A DNA stretch of 64,000 bases from Streptomyces tibetensis (GCF_007655005.1 NZ_SZVW01000004.1:124001-188000); one strand, 5' to 3'. Shown: positions 16,049-24,486, counted from the stretch's first letter. Notes: generated by a model from the sequence alone, not told the origin. A program made the numbers and translations.

Positions 16049-17131
16049 ATGACCGAACCCAAACCTCAGCAGGGTAACGGAACACGTTGGTTGGCCATCC
16101 TTGCGGGGGCCACACTATTCGGAGGTTTCCTGTACTTGCTGTGGCAGGCGCCATGGTTCCTCGACCGGATCCAGCTTGGCCGATTGGACGATAGCGATGC
16201 TCCTAAGGCAACCGTTATTTCCGGTTTTCGAACCGCAATAGCTGCGCTCGTGGTCGCATCTGCTGGCGCTGTCGGCCTCGTCTTCACCGCCCGCTCGCTC
16301 CGCGACACCCGGGAGGCGCTGGAGCACACCCTCCAACAGGATCAGGCACAGTTGCAACTCACCCAGGCGTCCCTCGCGCTCAGTCAAAAACAACATCAAG
16401 ACCAGGTGAATCTCACTCGCGAGGGGAAGCTTAACGACCGTTTCGCAAAGGCGATGGAGCATCTTGCTTCGTGTCGAATCACTGAGCAATTGGGCGGCAT
16501 CTACGCGCTAGAAGCGATCATGAGGGACTCTCCTGACACCCAACCCACGATCGTAGAGGTGTTGGCGGCGTTCGTACGGCTGCACGCCCCGGCTCCATCC
16601 GCAAATTACGGTGAACACAAAGAACGCAGGATCCGACCGCCCGAACACGTAAAGGCAGCACTGATCGTTCTTGGCCGACGCCCCCGGCGCAACGAACCCT
16701 TCCGAGTAGACTTGCGCCGCACAGACCTACGCGGCGCTTATCTGGAGTTCGCCCATCTGGACGGCGCAAACATGGGTGCAGCGCGACTGGAGGGTGCATT
16801 TCTAAAGGGCTGCCAGCTGCAAGGAGCGTGGCTGGGTGGCACGCATATGGACGATGCAGACTTGGAAGGAACAAACCTAAACGGCGCAGACCTCAAGGGC
16901 GCACAAATGCAAAATGCATTGAACTTGGAAATCGGGCAGGTTCTCGCTGCTCGCCCAACTCGGGACACGACTCTTCCGAGGAAGTTCTCAAGGGATGAAA
17001 AGTGGTCGAGGGTGGAAGAACACATGCTCCTAGTGGAAGAAGGCAAGCTACCTCCCCACCCTCTGCGCAAGTGGGCAGACGAAAGACAAATGCTACAGTT
17101 TAACGAAAAGGCCTTCGGCGCAAGACCCTAG
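16049..17131 (+). CDS. membrane-anchored pentapeptide-repeat protein
   Basis: 360 residues from ATG 16049 (an in-frame ATG at 16031 is possible; neither has a clear SD). Two N-terminal helices (about 15-35 and 62-85), then a coiled coil (RDTREALEHTLQQDQAQLQL...) and a helical region with RFAKAMEHLAS and GGIYALEAIMRDS. Residues about 230-300 carry A(D/N)LxG repeats (LRRTDLRGAYLEFAHLDGAN, DADLEGTNLNGADLKGAQM). The organisation is shared with many Streptomyces pentapeptide membrane proteins of unknown role. Lower GC than flanking genes; cargo of the element. Confidence 0.85.
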   Translation: MTEPKPQQGNGTRWLAILAGATLFGGFLYLLWQAPWFLDRIQLGRLDDSDAPKATVISGFRTAIAALVVASAGAVGLVFTARSLRDTREALEHTLQQDQAQLQLTQASLALSQKQHQDQVNLTREGKLNDRFAKAMEHLASCRITEQLGGIYALEAIMRDSPDTQPTIVEVLAAFVRLHAPAPSANYGEHKERRIRPPEHVKAALIVLGRRPRRNEPFRVDLRRTDLRGAYLEFAHLDGANMGAARLEGAFLKGCQLQGAWLGGTHMDDADLEGTNLNGADLKGAQMQNALNLEIGQVLAARPTRDTTLPRKFSRDEKWSRVEEHMLLVEEGKLPPHPLRKWADERQMLQFNEKAFGARP

Positions 17132-17200
17132 CCTAGGCAGATTTCGCCATCGCCCGTCAAGCGGTTGGAGAAATCCCATTTGACCGAGCCGACTGTCGCA

Positions 17201-18292
17201 TCACTTAACAACCTGGAGATGAGGGCGCTTAGCACCGTGCCCGGGTCGCTCCTCCGGTCGGACTGGCGAGATCAGCTCAAAGACCCAGCTGTTTAGTTCA
17301 CCGACGCTTGTGTTAAGTTCCCTGGCAACGTGGCTCGACGTTGTCCCTTGCTCCCATAGAAAGCCGAAAACCTTCTGCAAAAGCATAGATGTTTCCCGGT
17401 CTCCGCCATCAGGTTCGCCGGTCCTATACCCGAGGCGGCCGAGCTCAATCACGGCCTGCCTGTACTGCCAGTCGGAAATGCGCCCCAATGAATGGAGACG
17501 GTAGGTAAGCGCGAGAGCCGAGACGTTCCAGTATTTCTTAAGCCTGATGATCTGATCGGTTGTTGGATTGTCGGGAACCTTTGCTGCCAGACTTCTCCTA
17601 GGCATCAACAAATTCGACGCAAATTCATCCGCCTCCTTCTCTGCGGCACGAGTGCGTGATCCGGCATCATCGTCAGCGTGCATGATTAGATGCCCCAACT
17701 CATGCGCTACATCGAATCGGCTCCTAGGAGCCGATTTCAATGTGTTGAGAAAAATGAAGGGACGGCCATCCCTCCAGAACGAAAACGCATCGACTTCGGG
17801 GTATTCTGGCGCTAGGGAGAACACCCTTACGCCATGCGCCTCCACCATATGAATGGTATTCCTGATGGAGGTATCCTCTCCTAGCCGCCAAGATTCACGT
17901 AGATACTCTACAGCGAGAGCCGGGTTCATCTTTCGACCAGGAGTCGGCAGATCTACTTTTGGTAGCTTGAATCGCTCATCGATCCAGTTATTGAGTTCAA
18001 CAGCTAGTCTCGACTCGGCTAGCGCGGCCTCTCGGGTTGAAGCCGCCAACTTGCTCCGAGCTCGGAAATTCACTGACCTTGCATCAATCTCATCTACTTC
18101 AGAAGCAGTAAAAAAAGAAGCCGGAAAGTCGAGGACTTCTGCCAGTATTTGCAGCGTTGCATGAGATGGCTGCTGCCGCCCACGCTCGTAGTTAGAAAGA
18201 CTCTGGCTGGTCACCCCCACCCGGTTGCCCAACTCGACAAGAGTCAAGCCTCGCCGTTTGCGGGCCAGGGCCAACCGGGATGGAGTGAACAT
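17201..18292 (-). CDS. XRE-family HTH plus ImmA/IrrE metallopeptidase-domain regulator
   Basis: 363 residues. HTH at about 5-60 (LTLVELGNRVGVTSQSLSNY, ERGRQQPSHAT), then a zinc-peptidase domain with HELGH at 197-201 and downstream AEKEADEFASNLLMP at about 217-231, so catalytic residues are present. Relatives (ImmA, IrrE, PezT-like systems) cleave repressors or respond to stress, and XRE-COG2856 proteins are common antitoxin or regulatory components. Second gene of a pair, 31 bp after the 227-residue gene. Relatively AT-rich, suggesting recent acquisition. Confidence 0.85.
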   Translation of the reverse strand: MFTPSRLALARKRRGLTLVELGNRVGVTSQSLSNYERGRQQPSHATLQILAEVLDFPASFFTASEVDEIDARSVNFRARSKLAASTREAALAESRLAVELNNWIDERFKLPKVDLPTPGRKMNPALAVEYLRESWRLGEDTSIRNTIHMVEAHGVRVFSLAPEYPEVDAFSFWRDGRPFIFLNTLKSAPRSRFDVAHELGHLIMHADDDAGSRTRAAEKEADEFASNLLMPRRSLAAKVPDNPTTDQIIRLKKYWNVSALALTYRLHSLGRISDWQYRQAVIELGRLGYRTGEPDGGDRETSMLLQKVFGFLWEQGTTSSHVARELNTSVGELNSWVFELISPVRPEERPGHGAKRPHLQVVK

Positions 18293-18323
18293 ACTTCGTC
18301 CTTCTGTTACATGTGAGCTCGAG

Positions 18324-19007
18324 CTACAGCGGCTCTACCGAAACGACATCTGGCGGGCCGAACCCCTCATTCGGATCGTCTTCGACCTCGAATGCGTCAT
18401 CTCCCACCGGGTAGAAGTCGGGCGGAGCGATCCGGACATACCAGTCCTTCACGTAGCCTTTGACGCTAAGCCTTTCGGGCAGTGAGATCTCGTGCCTGAT
18501 CTCCTTCTTCTTCTGATCAAAGTAGACCAACATCAGCCAGAGGTTGTAGCCATCCAGCTCGTCCTCCGGCTCGTCGACCTGGAAGGCGGAGCGAGCCAGG
18601 AACTCGATCTGGCCAGGGGAGATGTTGCGCCCCACCAGCTTCCTCGTCAGCTCCCCTTTGGGGTACCGCGAGCTGGGCTGCTGCCGGCCGGCTCGGATGC
18701 CCGTAAGCCGGTTGCCGCTCGTCACGCCGAGCGCCACTCGCATCTCAGGGTTCAGCATGATCGGAAGGACCCCAGCAAGGTCAACTCGTTCCCATCCCTG
18801 GTTGTCGAGCTGCTTGCTGAGACTGGTGACCAGTCCGTTGTAGGCGTAGATCCCAGGCGCGATGCGCGCGGAGTGCTTCTTCGAGCAGAGCCCGCGCTCG
18901 GTGTTGCTCGCCCCGAGCGCCTCACGGAGGGTATCGGGGTGAAGACCCAGCTTGGCCAGCTCCCCTACGTATGAACTGGCCTCGCCCACCGCTTCCAGGT
19001 TGATCAT
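18324..19007 (-). CDS. unknown protein paired with the XRE-ImmA gene
   Basis: 227 residues. The first half is helical with GLHPDTLREALGASNTERGL and SARIAPGIYAYNGLVTSL; the middle has LTGIRAGRQQPSSRYPKGEL; the acidic C-terminus ends VEDDPNEGFGPPDVVSVEPL. I do not recognise a family. Located upstream of, and apparently cotranscribed with, the XRE-ImmA gene, so it may be its substrate, its partner or the effector of a two-gene system. A perfect hairpin or operator (19035-19054) precedes it. Confidence 0.6.
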   Translation of the reverse strand: MINLEAVGEASSYVGELAKLGLHPDTLREALGASNTERGLCSKKHSARIAPGIYAYNGLVTSLSKQLDNQGWERVDLAGVLPIMLNPEMRVALGVTSGNRLTGIRAGRQQPSSRYPKGELTRKLVGRNISPGQIEFLARSAFQVDEPEDELDGYNLWLMLVYFDQKKKEIRHEISLPERLSVKGYVKDWYVRIAPPDFYPVGDDAFEVEDDPNEGFGPPDVVSVEPL

Positions 19008-19034
19008 CCTGCCTCCAACAGCACTTATGGATGC

Positions 19035-19054
19035 GAGCCCTCGGATGAGGGCTC
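19035..19054 (-). promoter_or_regulatory. perfect inverted repeat upstream of the XRE-ImmA pair
   Basis: GAGCCCTC-GGAT-GAGGGCTC, 8-bp arms, 28 bp upstream of the start of the 227-residue gene. Suits an operator for the HTH protein or a leader hairpin. Confidence 0.55.
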
Positions 19055-19340
19055 AAATCTATAAGAGGGTACACACCGGCACTGACAACGCGGCCTCCCA
19101 GTCACTCATCATCAAACAAGTGCTCGAATTTTAGGTGGCTGGCTTCCAGCTGCTCAAGTGATGCCAGGGGCAGGATTCCAGCACTCACAGAGAAGGGCGT
19201 GCGCCCGATCCTGGTGTATGCCGTGGGCAGCACCCACGCACTCACGGGCATGTCGTCAAGGTGACGCGAAAGGGTCAAACTTGCTGCTGCGCCCGTAAGC
19301 GATCTGAGATCCTTGAGACCGATCGAGAGGGGCCGCAGGT
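19055..19340. other. divergent intergenic region
   Basis: Lies between the leftward XRE-ImmA pair and the rightward NUDIX gene. Apart from the hairpin at 19035 I see no gene and no clear promoter. Confidence 0.5.
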
Positions 19341-19874
19341 ATGGAGTGGAAGACCCACGGTGAGCGACAGGTCTACACCAACAAGTGGGTGAATCTGTGT
19401 CTGGTCGACGTCCAGCAGCCAGACGGGCGTAGGTGGGAATACCACGTCGTTCGCCTCCGGCACCTGGCCGTGGCCGCCGTGGTCAACGACCGCCAAGAGG
19501 TCCTGATGATGTGGCGGCACCGCTTCATCACGGACTCGTGGGCTTGGGAGCTGCCCATGGGCCTGGTCGAAGATGGCGAGACCCCGGAGGAAGCGGCGGC
19601 CCGCGAAGTCCTGGAAGAGACCGGCTGGCGCCCCGGCCCCATCAAGCCCCTGATCTATGCCGAGCCGGCGAACGGCATCACCGACTCGCAGCACCACGTC
19701 TTCCGCATCGACGGCGCCACCTACGCCGGGCCGCCCACGGAGAAGAACGAATCCGACCGCATCGAGTGGATCCCCCTCTCGGAGGTGCGCGGGATGATAG
19801 ACCGCCGCGAGGTCGTGAGCAGTGGATCGCTCGTCGGTCTGCTCTACCTGCTCATGGACGAAGCGATCCGCTGA
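19341..19874 (+). CDS. NUDIX hydrolase
   Basis: 177 residues. Complete Nudix box at about 74-96 (GLVEDGETPEEAAAREVLEE then TGW), preceded by VAAVVNDRQEVLMMWRHRF. It resembles ADP-ribose pyrophosphatase-type hydrolases, but the substrate is not determined. Nudix genes recur in AICEs. It converges with, and overlaps by 23 bp, the XRE-TPR gene, an arrangement seen with such regulators. A decayed copy of codons about 107-150 exists at 57189-57322. Confidence 0.9.
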   Translation: MEWKTHGERQVYTNKWVNLCLVDVQQPDGRRWEYHVVRLRHLAVAAVVNDRQEVLMMWRHRFITDSWAWELPMGLVEDGETPEEAAAREVLEETGWRPGPIKPLIYAEPANGITDSQHHVFRIDGATYAGPPTEKNESDRIEWIPLSEVRGMIDRREVVSSGSLVGLLYLLMDEAIR

Positions 19875-21198
19875 CCGGCGGGAGGAGTTCCCGTAGCCGT
19901 GCCTCGAAGGCAAGGGCTACGGGCTCCTGCCTGTGTGGGGCCAACTGCTCGTAGAACTCCCTGAGATGCCCGGACACTCGCTCTGAAGCCACTGCCGACG
20001 CGGGCTCAAGGGCTTGCGTGGCGGTGTGACACGCCTGGTCAAGCTTGCCCTGCTCCAGCTGCGTTCGGGCCAGCCAGAACGAGTGGAACGCGCGGCCTCG
20101 CTGGTTGGTGTGGTGCTCCCGCCGCAGGGCATCGGCGATCAAGGGTTCGGCGGTTGCCGCTTCCCCCAGACGGCCATGGGCGATGCCCGTGTCCACGATG
20201 AGCTTCGGCTCGTCGAAGTAGGTCACCCATGAGGGGTCCGGATCGCTCGCCCCGATCTGCTCGAATTGGCTGTGCGCTTCCCCGATCGCCCGGTGCGTGT
20301 CATCACGGTTGCCGAGCGTGGCATGGGCGAAAGCTTCCCGCATGGCCAGCATCGACATAACGCGCGGCGTGCTGCCGAGTGTTGACCGAGCTTGGTCCTG
20401 GGCGGCGGTCACGAGTGCCAATGAATCCGCGGGCTTGTCCTGGTAGGTCGCCTGCAAGCTCATGCAAGCGAGGACGTTAGCCATGAACTGGCGGTCGTCG
20501 ATCTCCTTCGCCAGTTGCAGGGCCTCGGTGAAGTACGCACGGGCCTGGTTGTACTGGCGGGCGTCGAAGTAGGTCCAGCCGGTCAGGCGGGCCAGCTCGG
20601 CCGCGATGCCGTACAGGCCGTTCTGGATCGACGACGGTCGGCTCTCCTTCAAGAGTCCGACGACATAACGGAGCTGGCCAACGATGGCGGGCCGCAGTGC
20701 TTCGCCACCGTGCTGGTCGTCCCGTCGCCAGTAATCCTCGATCGAAGAGCGGAAAGCTTCAAGCGTGGCCTTGTTCAGGCTGGTCCGCGTGGCCAGCGCC
20801 AAGATGCTGTCCACCTCGGGACCTGGCAGAGACGTGGGGGCCTGCTGCTCCGGCTCCGGCGTCTGGGGCGCCTCGCGCTCGTCGACCACGAGGGCCTGGG
20901 GCGTCTCCCACGCTCGGCGGGCCAGCCCGAGCATGTCCCCTGGGATGCGCAAACCGTCCGAGATTCGCTCGATGACATCCATGTGCAGCAAGTGCCGTCG
21001 GCCAGCGATGACTTCACCCACGCGGCTCGGCGTCAGGTCACAACGCCGGGCAATCATCGACGGGTAGATGCCCGCCCTGACCTTCACCAGCCGGAAGACT
21101 CTGGCGAAGTCCCGGGCCCGACACGCATCGATCATCTCGGGATCGGTGAGCAGCCTGGCCGGCAGTTCCTGCGGCCGGTCCGGGTCGGGCATCGGCAA
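19852..21198 (-). CDS. XRE/TPR-type transcriptional regulator
   Basis: 448 residues. Helix-turn-helix at about 40-90 (IARRCDLTPSRVGEVIAGRR, VIERISDGLRIPGDML), a Glu/Pro linker, then a helical tetratricopeptide-like region to the end (GWTYFDARQYNQARAYFTEA, ALQLAKEIDDRQFMANVLAC). Such proteins often sense peptides or pathway products in Streptomyces. Divergent from the small-gene operon at 21318, with a 19-bp palindrome between them that is its probable operator. Converges with the NUDIX gene. Confidence 0.83.
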   Translation of the reverse strand: MPMPDPDRPQELPARLLTDPEMIDACRARDFARVFRLVKVRAGIYPSMIARRCDLTPSRVGEVIAGRRHLLHMDVIERISDGLRIPGDMLGLARRAWETPQALVVDEREAPQTPEPEQQAPTSLPGPEVDSILALATRTSLNKATLEAFRSSIEDYWRRDDQHGGEALRPAIVGQLRYVVGLLKESRPSSIQNGLYGIAAELARLTGWTYFDARQYNQARAYFTEALQLAKEIDDRQFMANVLACMSLQATYQDKPADSLALVTAAQDQARSTLGSTPRVMSMLAMREAFAHATLGNRDDTHRAIGEAHSQFEQIGASDPDPSWVTYFDEPKLIVDTGIAHGRLGEAATAEPLIADALRREHHTNQRGRAFHSFWLARTQLEQGKLDQACHTATQALEPASAVASERVSGHLREFYEQLAPHRQEPVALAFEARLRELLPPVSGSLRP

Positions 21199-21251
21199 GC
21201 TCCCAAACTGCGAGGGCTACGCAACGTCGCTGGTTCTCTACTTCCCGCGAT

Positions 21252-21270
21252 ATTACCCAAGTTGGGTAAT
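21252..21270. promoter_or_regulatory. 19-bp palindromic operator in the divergent control region
   Basis: ATTACCCAA-G-TTGGGTAAT, perfect 9-bp arms, 54 bp upstream of the XRE-TPR start and 48 bp upstream of the small-protein gene. The relic at 11532 begins exactly with the right half-site (GGGTAATCAGCC), so the deletion there removed the other half. Confidence 0.75.
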
Positions 21271-21317
21271 CAGCCTGACCTTTTAGTGGCGGCCCTTTGA
21301 TCGCGATGCTCCTCTGC

Positions 21318-21548
21318 ATGGCGAGCAACCAGCAGACCAGACCAGGCATCGGTGAAATGGCGAAGGACATCGCCAAGGGACGTATCGGCATCGTCATGGG
21401 TGAGCTCGGCGGCCGAGTGCAGATACGGCCCATCGGCGGCGGCCGGGAGTGGGATGCCATGCCGGACAAGGTGGTGCAGCTGAGTGCTCGGGAAGAACTG
21501 AGCGCCCGTCTGGCCATCAAGAACGGCAACAGCAGGGACGGCCTGTGA
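21318..21548 (+). CDS. small conserved AICE-associated protein
   Basis: 76 residues from ATG 21318 (MASNQQTRPGIGEMAKDIAK). A compact core GRIGIVMGELGGRVQIRPIG then GGREWDA resembles a small beta-barrel domain common in Streptomyces small proteins. Function unknown. A relative is fused into the relic at 11584, which confirms it is part of the element's module. It overlaps the next micro-gene by TGATG. Confidence 0.7.
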   Translation: MASNQQTRPGIGEMAKDIAKGRIGIVMGELGGRVQIRPIGGGREWDAMPDKVVQLSAREELSARLAIKNGNSRDGL

Positions 21549-21646
21549 TGCGCGCCATCGGCCGCTACGCGGGAGTCCTCTTCATCGTCATGATCAGCGG
21601 GTCTTGCGGCCTGGTGATCGGCATGGCTCTCGCTGTCGGCCAATAG
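21548..21646 (+). CDS. 32-residue single-helix membrane micro-protein
   Basis: ATG overlaps the preceding stop (TGATG). The sequence is a short basic start (MRAIGRYAG) and one hydrophobic helix (VLFIVMISGSCGLVIGMALA) ending VGQ. Coupling and hydrophobicity make translation plausible. No family known. Confidence 0.5.
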   Translation: MRAIGRYAGVLFIVMISGSCGLVIGMALAVGQ

Positions 21647-21750
21647 ACCGGCCGCCCCGGACGGGGGCTCATTCCCGGTTCCCCCACCCCTGGGCGGGGC
21701 GGCCTCCCACCCGTAAGTGCCACGCTCCACAATCCAGAAGGAGTACTCGC

Positions 21751-22194
21751 ATGACGGCAACGGCGAACGACCAGAGGACCGGCCGCGCGGTGTCTGGCGA
21801 GGAACTGTTCCAGAGCCTCGCCCACTTCGTGGTCGTCCACAACGGGCAGTCACCCGAGCGTGCCGAGCGGATCGCGGACCAGGCGGTCGCCTTCGTGGTC
21901 ACCGCAGCCACCGCGATCGTTCCCATGGTTCCGTCGGATGACGTGGACCTGGGACTGCACGCGCTCATCCTGCACACGAAGGAGTACGCCGAGCTGTGCG
22001 AGCGGTACGCGGGCCGTTTCCTGCACCACAACCCGAAGCCCGGTGGCGGGGCCCGCGACCCGAAGCAGGTCGCCGCTTCGGCACGCGCCATGAAGACGGC
22101 GGGCTTCATGGTCTTCGATGACCTGTGGACCGTGGACGGCACGAACCTTGCCCAGTGCGACTCCGACTGCGGCCGTCCGTACGGCCAGGCGTAA
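21751..22194 (+). CDS. conserved protein with Cys-containing C-terminal tail
   Basis: 147 residues; GAAGGAG upstream. The helical body has ISEELF-like start VSGEELFQSLAHFVVVHNGQ and LGLHALILHTKEYAELCERY then AGRFLHHNP; the tail is TNLAQCDSDCGRPYGQA. I recall similar Streptomyces proteins with the HxxILHTxEYAxxCERxxGRFxHHxP core and a short Cys-rich tail, but no characterised function. The downstream partner is the kinase-like gene (70-bp gap). Could be an enzyme-like body, a metal-binding protein or, speculatively, a leader-core precursor. Confidence 0.7.
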   Translation: MTATANDQRTGRAVSGEELFQSLAHFVVVHNGQSPERAERIADQAVAFVVTAATAIVPMVPSDDVDLGLHALILHTKEYAELCERYAGRFLHHNPKPGGGARDPKQVAASARAMKTAGFMVFDDLWTVDGTNLAQCDSDCGRPYGQA

Positions 22195-22264
22195 CACAAG
22201 ACACCAGCGGCGCGGCCGGCCTCGACTCGTGGTCGGCCGCGTTCGCCCGGAAGGAGAAGAGACG

Positions 22265-23107
22265 TTGTCCGGCTCACCCTCTGAACTGCCGATCGTGGTG
22301 CTCGACGCCCTGATGCCCACGTCTCAGCGCCTGGTCCTGAACCGCCGGGGCTCCATGGTCTGGGAGGTGCAGAGCCATCGAGGTCACTACGCCGTCAAGG
22401 TCGGCTATCCGATCGAGGCTACGGCCGACTGGCCCGCCCAGCCCTGGACCGCCCTCGCGCCCGCACGCGAGGGTGCCGTGCTGCATCGTCTCGGATTCGA
22501 CGACTTCGCGTACGGAGAATGGGAGCGCGGGACGTGGAATTTCCAGCCGTGGCATGAAGGGCCGGACCTGCACCAGCTGTGGGAGCCCTGCCGTGAGCAA
22601 GCCCCGTCCATCGCACCGGACCCCCGTGTGGCGCTGGGTTGTGTCGAGATCCTGGCCGAACTGCACGCCAAGGGCTGGGCCCATGGCGACGTACAGCCCG
22701 CCCATTTCATCGTCGGGTCGGATCGGACACACCTCATCGACCTGGCTCTAGCCCGAGGCGGGCACGTCCCGGAGGGCTACGACTTCCCGTTCCGCGGCTG
22801 CCTCGTCCACTACGAGGCACCGGAGATCGCGCGCAGCGTGCTCGCCACGGGGGAAGCCGAGCCCACGCCGGAAGCCGACGTCTACGCCCTCGGCGCCTCG
22901 CTGCTCATCTCGGCCACTGGTTGGCGGGCTATCGAGTACCCGGACGACGCTCCCCGCCCCGTCCAGAGAGAGGCCGTGGCCAACGGCAGACGCCGCTCCG
23001 TCAAGGCGCCCGGTGAGCTGGGCGAATTGATCGAGGCGATGCTCAGCCACACTCCTGAAGACCGGCCGACCATCTACGAGGTGGGTAAGGCCCTGAGCCG
23101 CCTCTAG
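22265..23107 (+). CDS. protein-kinase-like (ePK/APH fold) protein
   Basis: 280 residues from TTG 22265, preceded by AAGGAGAAG; no better start. Kinase landmarks: GHYAVKV (beta-3 Lys), catalytic loop HGDVQPAHFIV (Asp retained, usual Asn is His), LIDLALA in place of DFG, PEADVYALGASLL and a C-terminal LIEAMLSHTPEDRPTIYEV like Ser/Thr kinases. About 90 residues precede the catalytic Lys-to-loop region. Single domain, soluble. Target unknown; the upstream 147-residue protein is the obvious candidate. A terminator follows. Confidence 0.72.
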   Translation: MSGSPSELPIVVLDALMPTSQRLVLNRRGSMVWEVQSHRGHYAVKVGYPIEATADWPAQPWTALAPAREGAVLHRLGFDDFAYGEWERGTWNFQPWHEGPDLHQLWEPCREQAPSIAPDPRVALGCVEILAELHAKGWAHGDVQPAHFIVGSDRTHLIDLALARGGHVPEGYDFPFRGCLVHYEAPEIARSVLATGEAEPTPEADVYALGASLLISATGWRAIEYPDDAPRPVQREAVANGRRRSVKAPGELGELIEAMLSHTPEDRPTIYEVGKALSRL

Positions 23108-23154
23108 AGCCGGTTCGCCCGGCGGCGCTCACACAACGAAGACCAACAACGAAA

Positions 23155-23200
23155 GACCGGACCACCCCTCAGCCTGGACAGCATTCCGGGTGGTCCGGTC
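23155..23200 (+). terminator. terminator after the kinase-like gene
   Basis: GACCGGACCACCC and GGGTGGTCCGGTC, 13-bp perfect stem with a 20-base loop. Confidence 0.8.
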
Positions 23201-23849
23201 GCGGAAGCCCTGATCAGGACCCCGGTGCCGATGGTAGCCGGGGCAGTTGGCGTGCTCGGATGCGGGTGCGGGCCCTCGGCTTCATGTTGTCCAACGAGGA
23301 AGGGGCTTGACCTGAGCCACCGAAAGTCAGCCATGACGGCGGGCGAGACGAACGAGCACCCGCCACGTGTGCTTCCAGCAACCACTCACCGGCCTCAGCC
23401 ACGCTTCTTCCAAACGTCACGGCTTGGTCCTCGATATTGCATGAGCGTTGCCGACGTGCCCAGCGTCTCCACCGGCCGTGCGGATCGGGACTGTGGGCGG
23501 TCTGGTGGCGCGGTCACGCCTGGCTCGTCCCGGCCTGGTCCTGGTGCTCGGCGGTGGGCGCGTTGCTCGCTGGTCTGGTTGTCCGCCCTGGCGGTTGTGC
23601 GCGCTGAGCGGCGGGGGGCCGCCGGAGCGGTGGCGGAGACAAGGAGCGGCGGCGGCCACGGGCCGCCAGCGCGCGCGGCCCGCCGTAGGCGGGCCGCCTT
23701 GATCCAGTAAAGAAACTCTGAACAGCTCCGCAGGGTAGATCGATGGCGGATCAGCGAAGGAGCCGCTCAACGTCGTGGAGGCGCTCAGCGGCTGGGAGGA
23801 AGCGCGGCAGCGCGAAACGCATCGACGGCACGGGCGGCAAGCGGGAGAC
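23201..23849. other. 650-bp non-coding region, candidate transfer locus (clt) or origin
   Basis: No credible gene on either strand. It lies between the cargo and the transfer genes. It contains GC-rich GGCGGCGGCCACGGGCCGCC-type inverted segments near 23650-23695. In pSAM2-type elements a cis-acting transfer locus lies near tra/kor, so position alone suggests this. Confidence 0.35.
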
Positions 23850-24074
23850 ATGGCCGAGCACATAGCGGACTACGAGATGGGGTTGACCAGCATTCACGTT
23901 GAAGACGCGGATCAAGTGGCCGCGCTGATCCAAGAGATGCGGGCCATGGTCGGTCGCCTCAGCAAGGAGACCAGAGCACTGCGTGAGGAAGTAGCTCAGC
24001 TCAGGACTGCGACTTCGATTGCTGAGACTTCAGCTCCTCGACCTCACGCCGCAGTTCCTGATGATCAGCGCTGA
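23850..24074 (+). CDS. small coiled-coil protein
   Basis: 74 residues from ATG 23850 with GGGAG upstream. MAEHIADYEMGLTSIHVEDA, then a heptad-like VAALIQEMRAMVGRLSKETR coiled coil. Its 3' end overlaps the convergent GntR gene by 74 bp; the overlapping tail looks less natural, so the true end is uncertain. Similar short coiled-coil ORFs accompany AICE regulators, but I know no function. Confidence 0.5.
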   Translation: MAEHIADYEMGLTSIHVEDADQVAALIQEMRAMVGRLSKETRALREEVAQLRTATSIAETSAPRPHAAVPDDQR

Positions 24075-24486
24075 GGGAACGGAGCTCGTCACGTAGAGCA
24101 GTGAGCATCTCAGTGAGAGTGGCCCCGGTGACTTCGGAACCGTCGGGGCTTCCCTCCATCTGCTCAGTCTGAGGGGACGTCTTGCCCCTGTTGGCGAGGT
24201 ACCAAGCTGGCGGGGTGTAGCCCGCCGAGAACTCGCCGGCGGCGTCATGGTCAGCTACGAAGCTGCCTCGCCCGTGGATCGTGTAGATCAAGCCTTCGTC
24301 GCGCAGCACGTTGAGCGCGCCCCTCGCGGTCATGTTGGCCACGCCGAAGCGTTCCTGTAGCTCGCGAATGGACGGCATCTGCTCGCCCGGCTTGATCCGT
24401 CCCTGCAAGATGTCGCGCCGAAGCTCGTCGGCAGCGTGCTGATACGGCGGCCGACGGTCTCGCTTGCTCTCTGGCGCGGGGCTCAT
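24001..24486 (-). CDS. GntR-family regulator (KorSA-like)
   Basis: 161 residues from ATG 24486. Winged HTH at about 10-80 (PPYQHAADELRRDILQGRIK, ERFGVANMTARGALNVLRDE, IHGRGSFVAD), a linker with PPAWYLANRGK, and a C-terminal coiled coil (LRSLSADHQELRREVEELKS). In AICEs this repressor shuts down the adjacent transfer/replication operon, from which it is divergent. Operator-like CCT(N)AGCA repeats lie just upstream of its start. Confidence 0.85.
   Translation of the reverse strand: MSPAPESKRDRRPPYQHAADELRRDILQGRIKPGEQMPSIRELQERFGVANMTARGALNVLRDEGLIYTIHGRGSFVADHDAAGEFSAGYTPPAWYLANRGKTSPQTEQMEGSPDGSEVTGATLTEMLTALRDELRSLSADHQELRREVEELKSQQSKSQS

Noticed and set aside
15244..16062. 272-residue minus-strand frame over the transposase fragments
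   Set aside because: Antisense to two recognisable transposase fragments. Only one internal stretch looks mildly protein-like, and I could not place it in any family.
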